From Boswellia sacra (lineage: Eukaryota; Streptophyta; Magnoliopsida; Sapindales; Burseraceae), in NCBI GenBank assembly GCA_013180625.2, contig SNVD02000400.1, positions 62,001 through 126,000 of the forward strand: DNA of 64,000 nucleotides, given 5' to 3'. Positions 1 through 9,211 of the stretch are shown one piece after another. The stretch's first letter is position 1; each line of letters opens with the position of its first letter. The notes beneath the pieces were generated by a model. It was not told the origin of the DNA. It was given only the letters and a program-made list of their open reading frames with translations, and ran no database searches. Made by a program: the position numbers and the translations under genes.

Positions 1-1139
1 TAGGGTTGAGATGCTGAAACTCAGATTTTTGAAGGTAAACCCGTGATTCTTCTAGTTTGATTAATTGATTATATGTTAGGATCATTGTAGCTAAGAATGA
101 GACTAGAAATTTTGCAGAGGTTTAGGTAACTGTTTGGTATTGCTGAATTTATTGAAAGCCCTAAAGATCAAATTTCGTTCTGTATTTTTAATATGTTATT
201 CTAGACATGAAAAAGAATCCGTAGAATTTTATGTCACATCAAAAGGTTGAGATTTGAATTTATTATGAATTTTCAAATTTGCTATTGAAAATATGGAAAA
301 CTGCAAATCCTATATTTTTACGAATTACGAAATATTTTACATATGCTAGAGATGTCAAAAAATTCTTAACTTTTATATGCTGTCTTTTTAATATGATTCA
401 TGTCTTTTTGTAAATTTTTATGATTTTTTGAGATATAGAATAAATTTTCTGAAATTTTGAAGTTGAATATGTTAATCTAGAAATTTTAGACTCTGGAAGG
501 AAATGAAAATTCTTCAAAAATAGCTTTTGACCTTACATTGTTTTGGGGAATTTTATACAGAATATTTTATATGTACGGTTTACCTCTGCAAAATCCTAGG
601 CTAATCAGGTCGAATTTGTAGTTTCTAAAATTTCTGGAGTATCTACTGTTCAGTGAAAGAGGTATAATTAGAATAGTTTCGTTATAAATTTTTGTAAGAA
701 TTTTGTGGCATAATTTAGGTACTGAGTATATGATCTTGTTGTAATACTTTTTGGTTATGATTTCATAGGATTTTCATTGAATGGGTAGGAGCTAGTACAT
801 TCTCTTCTGGATCGATTGAGGTAAGTAACATTATACATGTACTGCGATATAAGTGTAACATGTTTTTGGTGAATAACTAGTTATTTGATGAAATATTTTG
901 ATTTGAGAATATATGATTTACTTTCTGTTTTAGAATATGAAAATTATGAAATTCACATTTTAGTAAAGCCTTTAAATATTTCTTGAAAATTATGTACCAT
1001 TTTTAGTAAAAGGAAGTTTTAACAATTTTACAACATCAGAATATTAAATGTGCACTTGGGTATTGTGTTATATGTTATAATTTTTAAGATGATTTCGACT
1101 CATTGTCCATAGTTTTTGAATATTGTTATGATATGAAAT
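1..1139. other. AT-rich sequence without a recognisable gene
   Basis: I see no open frame of note and no splice-bounded coding segment. The stretch runs into the LTR-like block that follows and may belong to the same degenerate element. Confidence 0.5.
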
Positions 1140-1200
1140 ATCTAAAATCTGGATCGTTGTGGTATTAGTAAGCACACGACTTCTAAAATCCAGGGTTACG

Positions 1201-1290
1201 GGTGATACTTTTGAAATCTAGACCAGATCACTGGGCTCATAGGTGATACTTTTGAAATCCAGACCGGATTATCGAGGTTATGGGTGATAC
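1201..1290 (+). repeat. 41-bp tandem repeat, about 2.2 copies
   Basis: GGTGATAC recurs at 1201, 1242 and 1283, a spacing of 41 bp, followed each time by TTTTGAAATC(C/T)AGACC or the start of it. Short arrays like this are common inside plant LTRs. Confidence 0.75.
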
Positions 1291-1600
1291 TATATGACAT
1301 GTGTTATTGATTGTTTTCTCTTAAGTTTTGATGCTATGAATGGCTACATCTCTATTTTCCATTAAAGAATGTGTTCTATACTAAAAATATTAAACTACGA
1401 ACTAAATTTTCATATTTTAATTGTTTTAAGATATTAAAAATTGTGTATAAGTTTACTTGTCGAGTTGACGGCTCACCTTTCGTCTTCAACATTTTTGTAG
1501 ACTAGATTTGGATTTGTTAGTAGAGCATAGTTGAGCTTGGAGATTTATTATTGGTGCTTCTATTTTGTTTTGAGTTAAGCTGTAATAAGGAGACATTATA

Positions 1601-2346
1601 GGGTGCATTTGGTGCACCTCATTGGATTGTATTGTTTATATTGGATTTTATGAGATGGGACAGAATATGATAAGTTTGGATAAGATATGATACTATACTA
1701 TATTTGGTATAATATTGGATTGTACAAAATTTTAAATAAAAATAACTAATTTAAATAATATTTTTATATTAATTTAACTTACTTCAAAAATTAAATAAAT
1801 AATATAAGTATTTTAAATTATTTAATTTTAAAAAATTAAAATTTTTATTTATAAAAAAAGATGAAGAATATTTAAATAAATATGCATATGCATAAATATA
1901 AAATTAATTATTTAAATTAAATAAAATAATTAAATTTTATTTCAATATGAATAATATGAAAAATAATATAAAATAATATTCAATACAAATCATATTAAAT
2001 AAAAAATATTTAATTTAAAATTATTAATTTGTAAATATATAATAATTAATTAAGTATTTTATTATTTAATTAAAATGTTCTTATCTAATTATATTTATAT
2101 AAAATTAATTATCTTTTTAATTATATTATATTGCCTTTTGTCTAGAGAGAGAGAGTACATTGGTCCTCATTAGCCTAACCCGCATAAACCCAAGGTTTGT
2201 TGGCGCATAACTCGCCATCAAATTTTCCATTGTTTGTACAACTTTTATGCAGTCCCATCCTTGTTAAATGTGTACCAAACACAAGTTACTTAAAAACTAA
2301 TGCAATCCTTAGCTCCTATGCTATGCTATCCGGGCCACCAAACGAG
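1601..2346. mobile_element. Candidate MITE-like non-autonomous DNA element
   Basis: The left end GGGTGCATTTGGTGCACC and the right end GGCCACCAAACGAG are imperfect inverted repeats sharing TTTGGTG/CACCAAA. The interior is extremely AT-rich with no coding. ACATTA occurs just left of the unit (1593-1598) and again near 2354, which could be a degraded target duplication. The exact ends are uncertain. Confidence 0.4.
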
Positions 2347-2375
2347 TATTTGTACATTAGTTTTGGGGTGTTACA

Positions 2376-2819
2376 AGCACGAACCCTAAGCTTGCGATTT
2401 TGATATCATTCAAGTCCACCTAACATATTCGGTTTGCTTTTGAATCAATGGAGCAAGTGAAACATCTGTCACAACCTTAGCCGCACCTGCAATAGACAGT
2501 TGCCTTGCTAAGAACAATATAAAATATTTTTAAAACCAGTAGCTTATAACCGTTCAAAAGTGCACGTTCAATGGTAGAATGCAACAACTATTTAAACAAT
2601 AGGACACCTAAGATTTTTCCTCAACCAACTTCACATTTCTTCTTCAAAAACTCTGCAACCAGCAAGCTCCATTCTGTTGATAAAAGTCCCACAAACTAGC
2701 AAACTCCAAAGAGTAGTAGAATCATTTCAAAACAACATGTAGAATTTGTAAAATGCATGAAAAAAAGAATATCAAAATCCATATCAAAATGAGCCACTCT
2801 TCCTTGAATAGCAACCCAC
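2376..2819. other. Spacer, no gene seen
   Basis: About 440 bp between the LTR-like end and the CACTA terminus. No coding frame, RNA gene or repeat could be recognised. Confidence 0.5.
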
Positions 2820-3206
2820 CACTACAAGAAAAATTATCATATTTGGCGGTCTTAAAAGCGCCACCAATGGCACTGCCAAATATATGTTAGCCCTAAGGCT
2901 ACATGATAATTTTGATGATAACAATACACATTGATTCATTGTGATTTACTAACATATTTATTTATGTGCAAGAGTAATATCATTGAAATAATTGTAAAAT
3001 CAAGAAGAGGCTTATTAAAATGAAGTGTTGAAGCTAAGGAGAAGACTACATGTTAAAGGCACCAAAGTTTAAGAACAAGGTTTGATTCAAGGAATGTGAC
3101 ACATGAGCAATGTTCAATCAATTGGTCATATATTTCTCTACAAATGTCCAAATGAATGTGATTCTTGAGCCTTTGGAAAGCTTACTCAATTTATAACATT
3201 TCATAT

Positions 3207-3800
3207 GTTTTAAAGAAATTCAAATTTCAAGTGTAAGGTTGTCCAAATCATCATACAAGTTGAGAGAAAAATAGAAGCAGCTGACATGAGCACCAAATAC
3301 TCTTTTAGACATATCTTGAGGTAGAAAAATCAAAATGACTTGATTCTTGCGGCATTGGAAAGAGGACTTAATGAAGAACATTTCATATGTTTTGAAGAAA
3401 TTCAAATTTCAAATGGAAGGCTGACATAATTGACATGCAATTTGATGGACTGACACAGAGAAGAAAAATCAACTCACATGAGCACCGAATGGTCTTTTAG
3501 CCATATCTTAAGATAGAGATATCTAAATGCTTTGATTCTTAATTTTTTTGAAAGATTATTCAAATATTCAGATCTTTTATGTTTTGAAGAAATTCAAATT
3601 TCAAACGGAAGGCTGACAGAATTATCATTCAATTTGGTGGACTGACACAAGAAAGAAAAATCAAGTCACATGAGCACTGAATGGTGTTTTGGCCATATCT
3701 TGAGCTACAGATATCCAAATGACTTGATTCTTGATGCGTTGGAAAGATTATTCAAATTTTCAAATCTTTTATGTTTTGCAGGTTTTCAAATTTCAAATGA
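3207..3800 (+). repeat. Tandem repeat inside the solo LTR, units of 183 and 192 bp
   Basis: TTTTGAAGAAATTCAAATTT-like starts occur at 3207, 3390, 3582 and, degraded, at 3774, giving units of 183, 192 and 192 bp. Each unit carries CACATGAGCACCGAATGG- and TTTAGCCATATCTT-like blocks. Units differ by scattered substitutions. Confidence 0.85.
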
Positions 3801-3896
3801 AATATTGACAAAAATGGTAGACAAGATTATGATTTTTATGGTGGGTAGAAAATTTGGAGTTTGTGTCTTCACTTGATTAAGTTCATCCCATTTGCC

Positions 3897-3903
3897 TATA
3901 AAA
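3897..3903 (+). promoter_or_regulatory. TATA-like box of the solo LTR
   Basis: TATAAAA in the context TTGCCTATAAAAGGAGCC lies about 1 kb into the LTR, just before a run of untranslated-looking sequence. This fits the U3/R boundary of an LTR promoter. Activity is inferred. Confidence 0.45.
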
Positions 3904-4121
3904 GGAGCCATTCTCCCATGCATTCAAAAAGAGCAAGAGAAACATCTATCAAGCAAAAAAAAAAGAGAAATATCAAGTCTATAGAGCTTTTATATTCTTT
4001 ATTTACGCTTTGAAGAGAGTTATACTTTTGTTGTAAAAATTATCCTTGTTCTTGTATTGTGGTGAGAGTGAGATATTCTTGTAAAGGATAATAGTTATCC
4101 TTGAAAGAATTCTTGTTGTGT

Positions 4122-4494
4122 GTTATCAAGAGTTGAAGGAAGTTTCCTTGGTGAGGTTGTTCATCAAGAAGAACTCTTGGTGTGGTGTTATCAAGGGTTG
4201 AAGGAAGTTGCCTTGGTGAGGTTGTTCATCAAGAAGAACTCTTGGTGCGGTGTTATCAAGGGTTGAAGGAAGTTGCCTTGGTGAGGTTATTCATCAAGAA
4301 GAACTCTTGGTGTGGTGTTATCAAGGGTTGAAGGAAGTTGCCTTGGTGAGGTTGTTCATCAAGAAGAACTCTTGGTGTGGTGTTATCAAGGGTTGAAGGA
4401 AGTTGCCTTGGTGAGGTTGTTCATCAAGAAGAACTCTTGGTGTGGTGTTATCAAGGGTTGAAAGAAAAAGTCTTGGTGAGGTTGTTCATCAAGC
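4122..4494 (+). repeat. 65-bp minisatellite, six units, inside the solo LTR
   Basis: GTTATCAAG begins units at 4122, 4187, 4252, 4317, 4382 and 4447, exactly 65 bp apart. Unit text includes GAAGGAAGTTGCCTTGGTG and TCATCAAGAAGAACTC. Central units are nearly identical; the last diverges after GGGTTGAAAG. Confidence 0.95.
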
Positions 4495-4811
4495 AAGTTG
4501 TAAAGATTTCTACAACTTAGTGAAAAGCTTAGCTCGTAGAGCTAGGAGCCCGTGGACATAGGCAAGGTTTGCCAAACCACGTAAATTGAGTTTGCACTCT
4601 CTCTATTCCTATCTCTTTATATTTAGTTGCACTTGTGATTGTTCTTTATTGCTATTCTTGATTGCATTCTATTTTCATCTTCTTCATCTTTATTCTCAAA
4701 GAAAGAGTTAAATTATTTTGATCTTCAAAGAAAAGTTTTACAAGTTCGTTTTGATAAATAAAAACCCAATTCACCCCCCCTTTGGGTTGCCATACCTGAG
4801 TCAACAATATA

Positions 4812-5861
4812 GTCAATTTTGACTATATTTGGTGGTCGGTCAAAGTGCCAAATATGCTTCTGAATATACTTGGCGGCTTTTGACCGCCAAGTATAATAGT
4901 TTCAAAGATTAAATAAAATATACTTGACAGTTTTTAACTGCCAAGTATTTAAAAAAATTAATATATATAATAAGTATTTTAAAAAATTTAAGAAATTCAT
5001 AATCTGTATCATTTGTCACATTAAACAAATTTCTCATAAAACTCCTAAGTTCCGAATGAAAGTAAAATAAGATAATAATTTTGAAATGTTAAATAAACTT
5101 TTTTTGTAAGCAATTAGCAACACAATATTTGCCATTATGACAAATCAGGTATTGCAACTAGTGGTAAAAATAATTTGCAATTCAGAGGTAACCAGATTAA
5201 AAACGTGAATAAGTACATGAGATTTCATACCTAATTCCATTAGAGGGAAACTCTTATACAAACATAAATGAGTAAGGAAATGATAAATAAAGCATTACTG
5301 TCACATAGATTTCCTAGAGAATCTATGCTAAAAAACAGTGATTATTCACAACAAACTTCAGTAACTTGTACTTTTTTGACTCACAGATAGCCACATGATA
5401 TATGCTTGAGAAGAAAATTATTTCACTAGTCCATGATCTACAGGAGAACATTAAAGTGAATCATCAACTCATTGAGACATAAAACAAGATAGGAGAACAT
5501 TAAAGTGAATCATCAAGCTGAGCATTTACTGCAGCAAATTTTTCATAGTGGGAAACACCAAAATTTCTAGCATCATTCTTGGCAATAAAACATTGCATTG
5601 GACGTGGAGTAAGAAGCATTTCTATCCATATTAAAATTAAAAAGACTAATTCTGAAGTGCATGATTTTAAGAACTCAGAAGTAAGAAGCATTTCTGTCCA
5701 TATTAAAATTCATGCATGAATTTTTATATATGTGACAACTTAACATCCTCCAGTTCATAAACTCAAACAAAAAGACAAGACATCAGATGAATTCAAAGAA
5801 TAAGGCAAGATCTCTGACTAACAAACTAGTCAGGTAAATAATTTGTTCTTCAATTTTGTAG
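4812..5861 (+). other. CACTA subterminal remainder and non-coding interior
   Basis: From 4807 to about 4960 the CACTA subterminal palindromes continue (TACTTGGCGGCTTTTGACCG and a partner CCGCCAAGTATA). The rest is AT-rich. Two short direct duplications are visible: 5442-5467 repeated at 5491-5516, and 5609-5638 repeated at 5681-5710 with one mismatch. A minus-strand frame at 5500-5691 is open but not recognisable, so I do not call a gene. Confidence 0.5.
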
Positions 5862-5990
5862 GAGGTGTGGGACACTGAAAACAAGATCAAGATCAAGCTC
5901 TATGATGTACCAACAATATAATTTCATTGCTTTGAAACAAATGGTGTTAACAAAAAAATTACTTTGAAAGTTCTCAAGGTGGTACCAGCA
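5862..5990 (+). other. Unassigned exon-like segment, plus strand
   Basis: A pyrimidine-rich stretch ending TTTTGTAG precedes 5862, an acceptor-like context. The frame from 5862 reads EVWDTENKIKIKLYDVPTI, then a TAA at 5919-5921, then a further protein-like stretch (FHCFETNGVNKKITLK). It lies antisense to the neighbouring captured fragments. It could be another captured gene piece with one nonsense codon. I do not recognise the family. Confidence 0.25.
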
Positions 5991-6249
5991 CATCTGTTCA
6001 TCTGCGTTCAATTTTGCCCTAACAAGTTCAATTTCATTGCCTGGAAAATAGTTACAAAATTGTCAAATTATGCGCAAGTGTTATATGCAGAAAAATTCAA
6101 CAATTGAGTTTCTTACCACGAAGCTTTTCTTCCAGTTCCACTTCATAGCACTGTATCTGATGGATCTGCTTAATCACAGGAAACACAGCAGACAAGAGGC
6201 TGTGCAGATATTGCAACTTGTCGAGGACAGGTATTTCCCATATCCTTAC
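5988..6249 (-). pseudogene. JMJ25-like (JmjC histone demethylase family) gene fragment, two exons
   Basis: Minus-strand exon 6249-6117 follows a TTGCAG acceptor and reads IPVLDKLQYLHSLLSAVFPV and onward to LEEKLR. It ends at a GT donor. After a 76-bp intron ending TTTTCCAG, the next exon (6040-5988) is in phase and reads GNEIELVRAKLNADEQMC, where homology stops abruptly before the cysteine-rich part. In plants this segment lies upstream of the zinc-binding region of JMJ25/IBM1-type H3K9 demethylases. No catalytic JmjC domain is present, so this is a captured fragment rather than a functional enzyme. Retained intron and splice sites indicate capture from genomic DNA. Family assignment is from motif memory; confirmation needs a protein search. 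Confidence 0.7.
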
Positions 6250-6434
6250 CTGCAACTTATCAAAAACATATTAATCAAGCATTTGACACTAACAAACGAA
6301 CAGAATCGTTCAGAATCGTCAACTCAGTCAAAAACGCTAACGAACAGAATCATCGTATTCTAGTTGCCTTTAAAATCAAGCATTCGACACTTCATCCCAC
6401 ACCATACATTGAATACATAGAAAAAGTCTTACTA

Positions 6435-6724
6435 TTTTGACAAGTTGGACAGGTTACCACTACATTCTTACTTCCAAAATTATCCATATGATTATGGAAC
6501 CAAACTAATTAGCAAAAGCTTAACTGCTGATGAACAATAAAATTGCAATGCCAATTAAGCCCCATCTGCTAATGTCCTCTTTGATGTGCTAATATAGAGA
6601 ACTGCATAAAAGAAATGAAACACCCAATTATTGCCAGAACAAATGATTATTACTTGTAATGACAAGAATATAATGCTATAACTAGTACCATTATATCCTC
6701 GAATGAACGCATCACCATACTTAT
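6435..6724 (-). repeat. Upstream copy of a 290-bp tandem duplication containing the LSM6 3' exons
   Basis: The block starting TTTTGACAAGTTGGACAGG at 6435 is repeated from 6725 with an offset of exactly 290 bp and only about half a dozen substitutions. This copy carries the LSM6 last exon (6601-6555, ending in the stop), an 87-bp intron and part of the preceding exon (from 6689). The conserved FIRGNN here reads FIRGYN. It is the 3'-distal copy in the minus-strand direction. Confidence 0.9.
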
Positions 6725-6844
6725 TTTTGACAAGTTGGACAGGTTACCACTACATTCTTACTTCCAAAATTATCCATATGATTATGGAAACAAACTAATT
6801 AGCAAAAGCTTAACTAGTGATGAAGAATAAAATTGCAATGGCAA

Positions 6845-7092
6845 TTAAGCCCCATCTGCTAATGTCCTCTTTGATGTGCTAATATAGAGAACTGCATAAA
6901 AGAAATGAAACACCCAATTATTGCCAGAACAAATGATTATTACTTGTAATGACAAGAATATAATGCTATAACTAGTACCATTATTTCCTCGAATGAACGC
7001 ATCACCATACTTATTTTTCAGCTGGCCATTCACCTATTCTTCTGTTTGCTCCATTGCAATATTCATGTATCCATCCAGACAAGCTAGAATAC
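6845..7092 (-). pseudogene. LSM6: LSM6 (Sm-like protein) 3' gene fragment, nonsense mutated
   Basis: LSm6 is a subunit of the LSm1-7 and LSm2-8 rings that bind the 3' ends of decaying mRNA and U6 snRNA. The minus-strand exon 7092-6979 follows a CCTGCAG acceptor and reads ILACLDGYMNIAMEQTEE, then TAG (7036-7034) where the family has tyrosine, then VNGQLKNKYGDAFIRGNN. A GT..AG intron of 87 bp (6978-6892) leads to the last exon 6891-6845, VLYISTSKRTLADGA and stop, in phase. The N-terminal half, including most of Sm motif 1, is absent. The fragment is very well conserved apart from the nonsense codon, which suggests recent capture. Its 5' side is joined through a chimeric intron to an RPS11 fragment. 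Confidence 0.9.
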
Positions 7093-7171
7093 CTGCAGGA
7101 AAAGAAACTAAAGACTAATATTTTACTAATGAATCAAGGAAGCTCTGGAACCTACAGATATGCTATCTTAC

Positions 7172-7410
7172 CTGCACTGGCCAATGATAACATGGTCTCC
7201 TTCTTTCATATGGAAGCAAGGTGATACATGCACTGGAATGTTTGAGTGTCTCTTCTCATACCTAAAAACAACCAGAGAAACAACATTATTATCTATAAGA
7301 TAAGAAGCAAATTAGACAAAAGTGAGTTTGTCAAAACGGTTCTTGCCTCTAATATTTCTTCACAAAATGAAGATAGTTACGCCTGACAACAATGGTCCCG
7401 TTCACATGTT
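7172..7410 (-). pseudogene. RPS11: RPS11 (40S ribosomal protein S11 / uS17) internal exon fragment
   Basis: The minus-strand exon from about 7410 to 7347 reads TIVVRRNYLHFVKKY and then TAG where glutamine is expected. It is followed by a GC-type donor (GCAAG). After an 85-bp intron ending TTTTTAG, the second exon (7261-7172) reads [17 protein letters not shown] and [11 protein letters not shown] and ends in a good GTAAGA donor. These are core uS17 sequences. Neither the N-terminus nor the last exon is present. The downstream donor faces the LSM6 acceptor at 7093-7098. The 5' border at about 7410 joins the PPR fragment within a few bases. Confidence 0.9.
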
Positions 7411-7670
7411 CGCCTGACCGTACAGGACGATAGAGTGAGCGATGAAACGCTCACTTTGTCTCAAATCCGGTCGGCTCTTGAGCTTTTCGAGAAACTGTGA
7501 TATACCGTTAAAATGATTGGCCTGTGACAGCTTCGAGATGGCCACTGAGAATGCGATTCGGTCGAGGTGAGAGTCGGGGGTGAGGGAGGCGGCGCGGAAG
7601 ATTTCGAGGATGCGTTCGGGGTTGGATTCGGATTTGAGTAAGGAGAGCGGCAGGTGAGAGTAGGAATTAG
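7408..7670 (-). pseudogene. PPR-protein N-terminal gene fragment
   Basis: The minus-strand frame reads [20 protein letters not shown] and continues through [37 protein letters not shown] and [11 protein letters not shown], then TGA at the junction with the RPS11 fragment. The helical repeats and wording fit the N-terminal part of a plant organelle-targeted pentatricopeptide-repeat protein. The segment is markedly GC-richer than its surroundings, as expected for an exon moved into AT-rich mobile DNA. Only about 85 codons are present, so it cannot function. The upstream end is lost at the Athila-like LTR starting at 7689. Confidence 0.8.
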
Positions 7671-7688
7671 GGATTTAGGGTTGCTTTA

Positions 7689-9099
7689 TGATAAGTGTCT
7701 ATTTATGTATTATTTTTATATCAATTCGTCCATGTTTCTTTGCTATATTCTTTGGTATTTTTATGTTTTTGTGTGGTTTTGATGTTTGTAAGAGTTTTGG
7801 AGCAACTTGCACAAAAATGGAGTAAAACCCTTCATTTTCACCTCTGCTAGTCAACCATCTTCTCGTATTTAATTGTATTGATATACAATGAACCCGATGA
7901 CATATTATATACCGTTGGAAAGCTCTCGAAGTCTATTTTCTGGAGAAATTTACGGTTTATAATTCCATTCAGTGTACCAAAAGTTGTAATCAAAACAGTG
8001 TGAGAAGTATAGAAATGTAATTCCACAAATCACTGTAGCATGTATAATACGGGTCACTATAGCAGGTTACTGTAGCAGAGTATTTAAACACATTTTAGGG
8101 TTTTATTTTCATAACTTGAAGAGGGGAGAACGTGGTGGAGGCTTCAGCTCTGGAATTCTTTCATCTCTTGGAGTTCTTGAAGGAGAAAGGAAGCTTGGAA
8201 AGAGGAAGAACTACAATCCAAAGAGAATTACATCAAATTTGCTAAGTTTTTCCCTTCCCTTTCATTTTCTGGAATGTCTCCATGTTGTATTGTATTTACC
8301 ACGTTCTTAAACATGTGTAACTGAATCTGAATTGGTTGAGGGTGATTTCAAAGCCCCTGATATGGTTTTTGTAAGTTGATTGTGTAAGGAATTGTTATCC
8401 AATTCTCTAATTGAAGTTGCTTGTATTCTCCCATATTTAATGCTTATGATTGCTTGCTGATTGTATTTGAGTGGCCAACTGAATATAATCTGGTTGTGAT
8501 TTATTGCTAACATAGAAATCTTGATCCGTAATTGTCTTGAATTTCATAATCATTAGTAGCAAAATTGTGATCAGAGATTGCAATTGGAGAATATAACCTA
8601 AGTTAAATAATCCGAGCTTTGTGTGTTTATTGCTTAGATCAACCTATCTTTCTTATCATAATGCATCCATTGAATTAAACTCAGAGAGCTTGTTCTAGGT
8701 TGTTTAATGGATAGAGATTAAATAAAGAGCTTGTTTTATTTAACAACAAAGTAAGGAAAGATTGGGTAAAGAGCTTGTTGTTATCTACGGTTGATAACTT
8801 CAATGCTGTAATTGGATGACAATTCTACAATTAATTCGCAAATCCATATCTTGTGGCAGAGAAGGATCCCTTAACCAGTTTCTCCCATTGATTTTTCATT
8901 CAAATTTACTTTCTGTTTTGTTATTCTTTACTTGCATTCTTATTTCATTTAGTAAAGCATTCAACAAAAATCCCCCCTGTTTAGTTTATTGTTGCTGGAA
9001 ATAACAAATTCAATTAGAATCAATCCTCGTGGGAACGATATCTTAATTATCACTTTATTACTTGTGCGACTAGTATACTTGCTAGTTTCGAACGCATAA
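7689..9099 (+). repeat. LTR A of the Athila-like array
   Basis: It starts TGATAAGTGTC and ends AACGCATAA, where the other copies end in CA. It is collinear and equal in length (1411 bp) with the LTRs at 9900 and 17603. A TATTTAAA box near 8081 precedes the presumed transcription start. The internal open frame from 8116 has no ATG and simply recurs with every LTR copy. Confidence 0.95.
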
Positions 9100-9105
9100 A
9101 GTTTT

Positions 9106-9123
9106 TAGCGCCGTTGCCGGGGA
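9106..9123 (+). promoter_or_regulatory. Primer-binding site (tRNA-Asp type), one mismatch
   Basis: TAGCGCCGTTGCCGGGGA lies six bases after LTR A. The copy behind LTR B has the canonical TGGCGCC start. This 18-mer is the hallmark priming site of the Athila/Tat lineage. Confidence 0.9.
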
Positions 9124-9211
9124 TTGATTTTCTAATCGATTTGTTATTTTGTTTTCATTGTTGATTCATATTTTCTTTGTTTTCTTTTCTGATTGTTTGT
9201 GTTTAGACAAC

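Larger units (their letters stand above)
1140..2375 (+). mobile_element. Possible degenerate LTR (Ty3/gypsy-like), interrupted by a nested element
   Basis: The block contains short tandem repeats at 1201-1290 and a segment near 1455-1500 that looks like the U5 region of plant Ty3/gypsy LTRs (a GAGTTGACGGCTCACC-like string). It ends in GGGGTGTTACA at 2365-2375, a common 3' end for gypsy LTRs. The presumed LTR is interrupted between about 1600 and 2350 by an AT-rich unit. No primer-binding site follows 2375, so a solo or truncated LTR is more likely than a complete element. The 5' end was not found, and the assignment rests on motif resemblance only. Confidence 0.35.
2885..4806 (+). mobile_element. 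Solo LTR (Ty1/copia-like), 1922 bp, TSD ATATA
   Basis: The unit starts TGTTAG and ends TCAACA, and it is flanked by direct copies of ATATA (2880-2884 and 4807-4811). Removing it and one ATATA restores the CACTA subterminal sequence seen intact near 63465, which confirms the boundaries. The 3' part has a C7 run followed by a GGGTTG string and a 'GTGGACATAGGCAAGG...AACCACGTAAA' segment typical of large copia LTRs. Two internal tandem arrays and a TATA-like box are annotated separately. No PBS or coding region follows, so it is a solo LTR. Confidence 0.9.
2820..7688 (+). mobile_element. CACTA (En/Spm) element, left end present, right part truncated
   Basis: The terminus CACTACAAGAAAAAT at 2820 is the canonical end of plant CACTA transposons. 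It is followed by subterminal palindromic motifs (ATATTTGGCGG, GGCGCTTTT-like, TACTTGGCGG...CCGCCAAGTATA) that resume at 4807 after a solo LTR insertion. The same terminus and subterminal pattern occurs at 63377, so this is a repeated family. No transposase is visible. From about 5.9 kb the element, if it is one unit, holds several captured host gene fragments. The right end is missing because an Athila-like LTR begins at 7689. That the gene fragments lie inside this CACTA element is inferred from position. Confidence 0.6.

Noticed and set aside
4122..4494. Regular repeats that could suggest a CRISPR array
   Set aside because: Units are contiguous 65-bp copies without distinct spacers, inside a plant LTR.
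6070..6363. Plus-strand ORF of 97 codons
   Set aside because: Antisense to the JMJ25-like exon, whose splice sites and phase support the minus strand.
8116..8310. Open frame beginning KRGERGGG, repeated at 10326 and 18029
   Set aside because: It recurs only because it lies inside the three LTR copies, has no ATG, and lies in the transcribed leader region after the TATA box. A similar antisense frame (8307-8513 and copies) has the same explanation.
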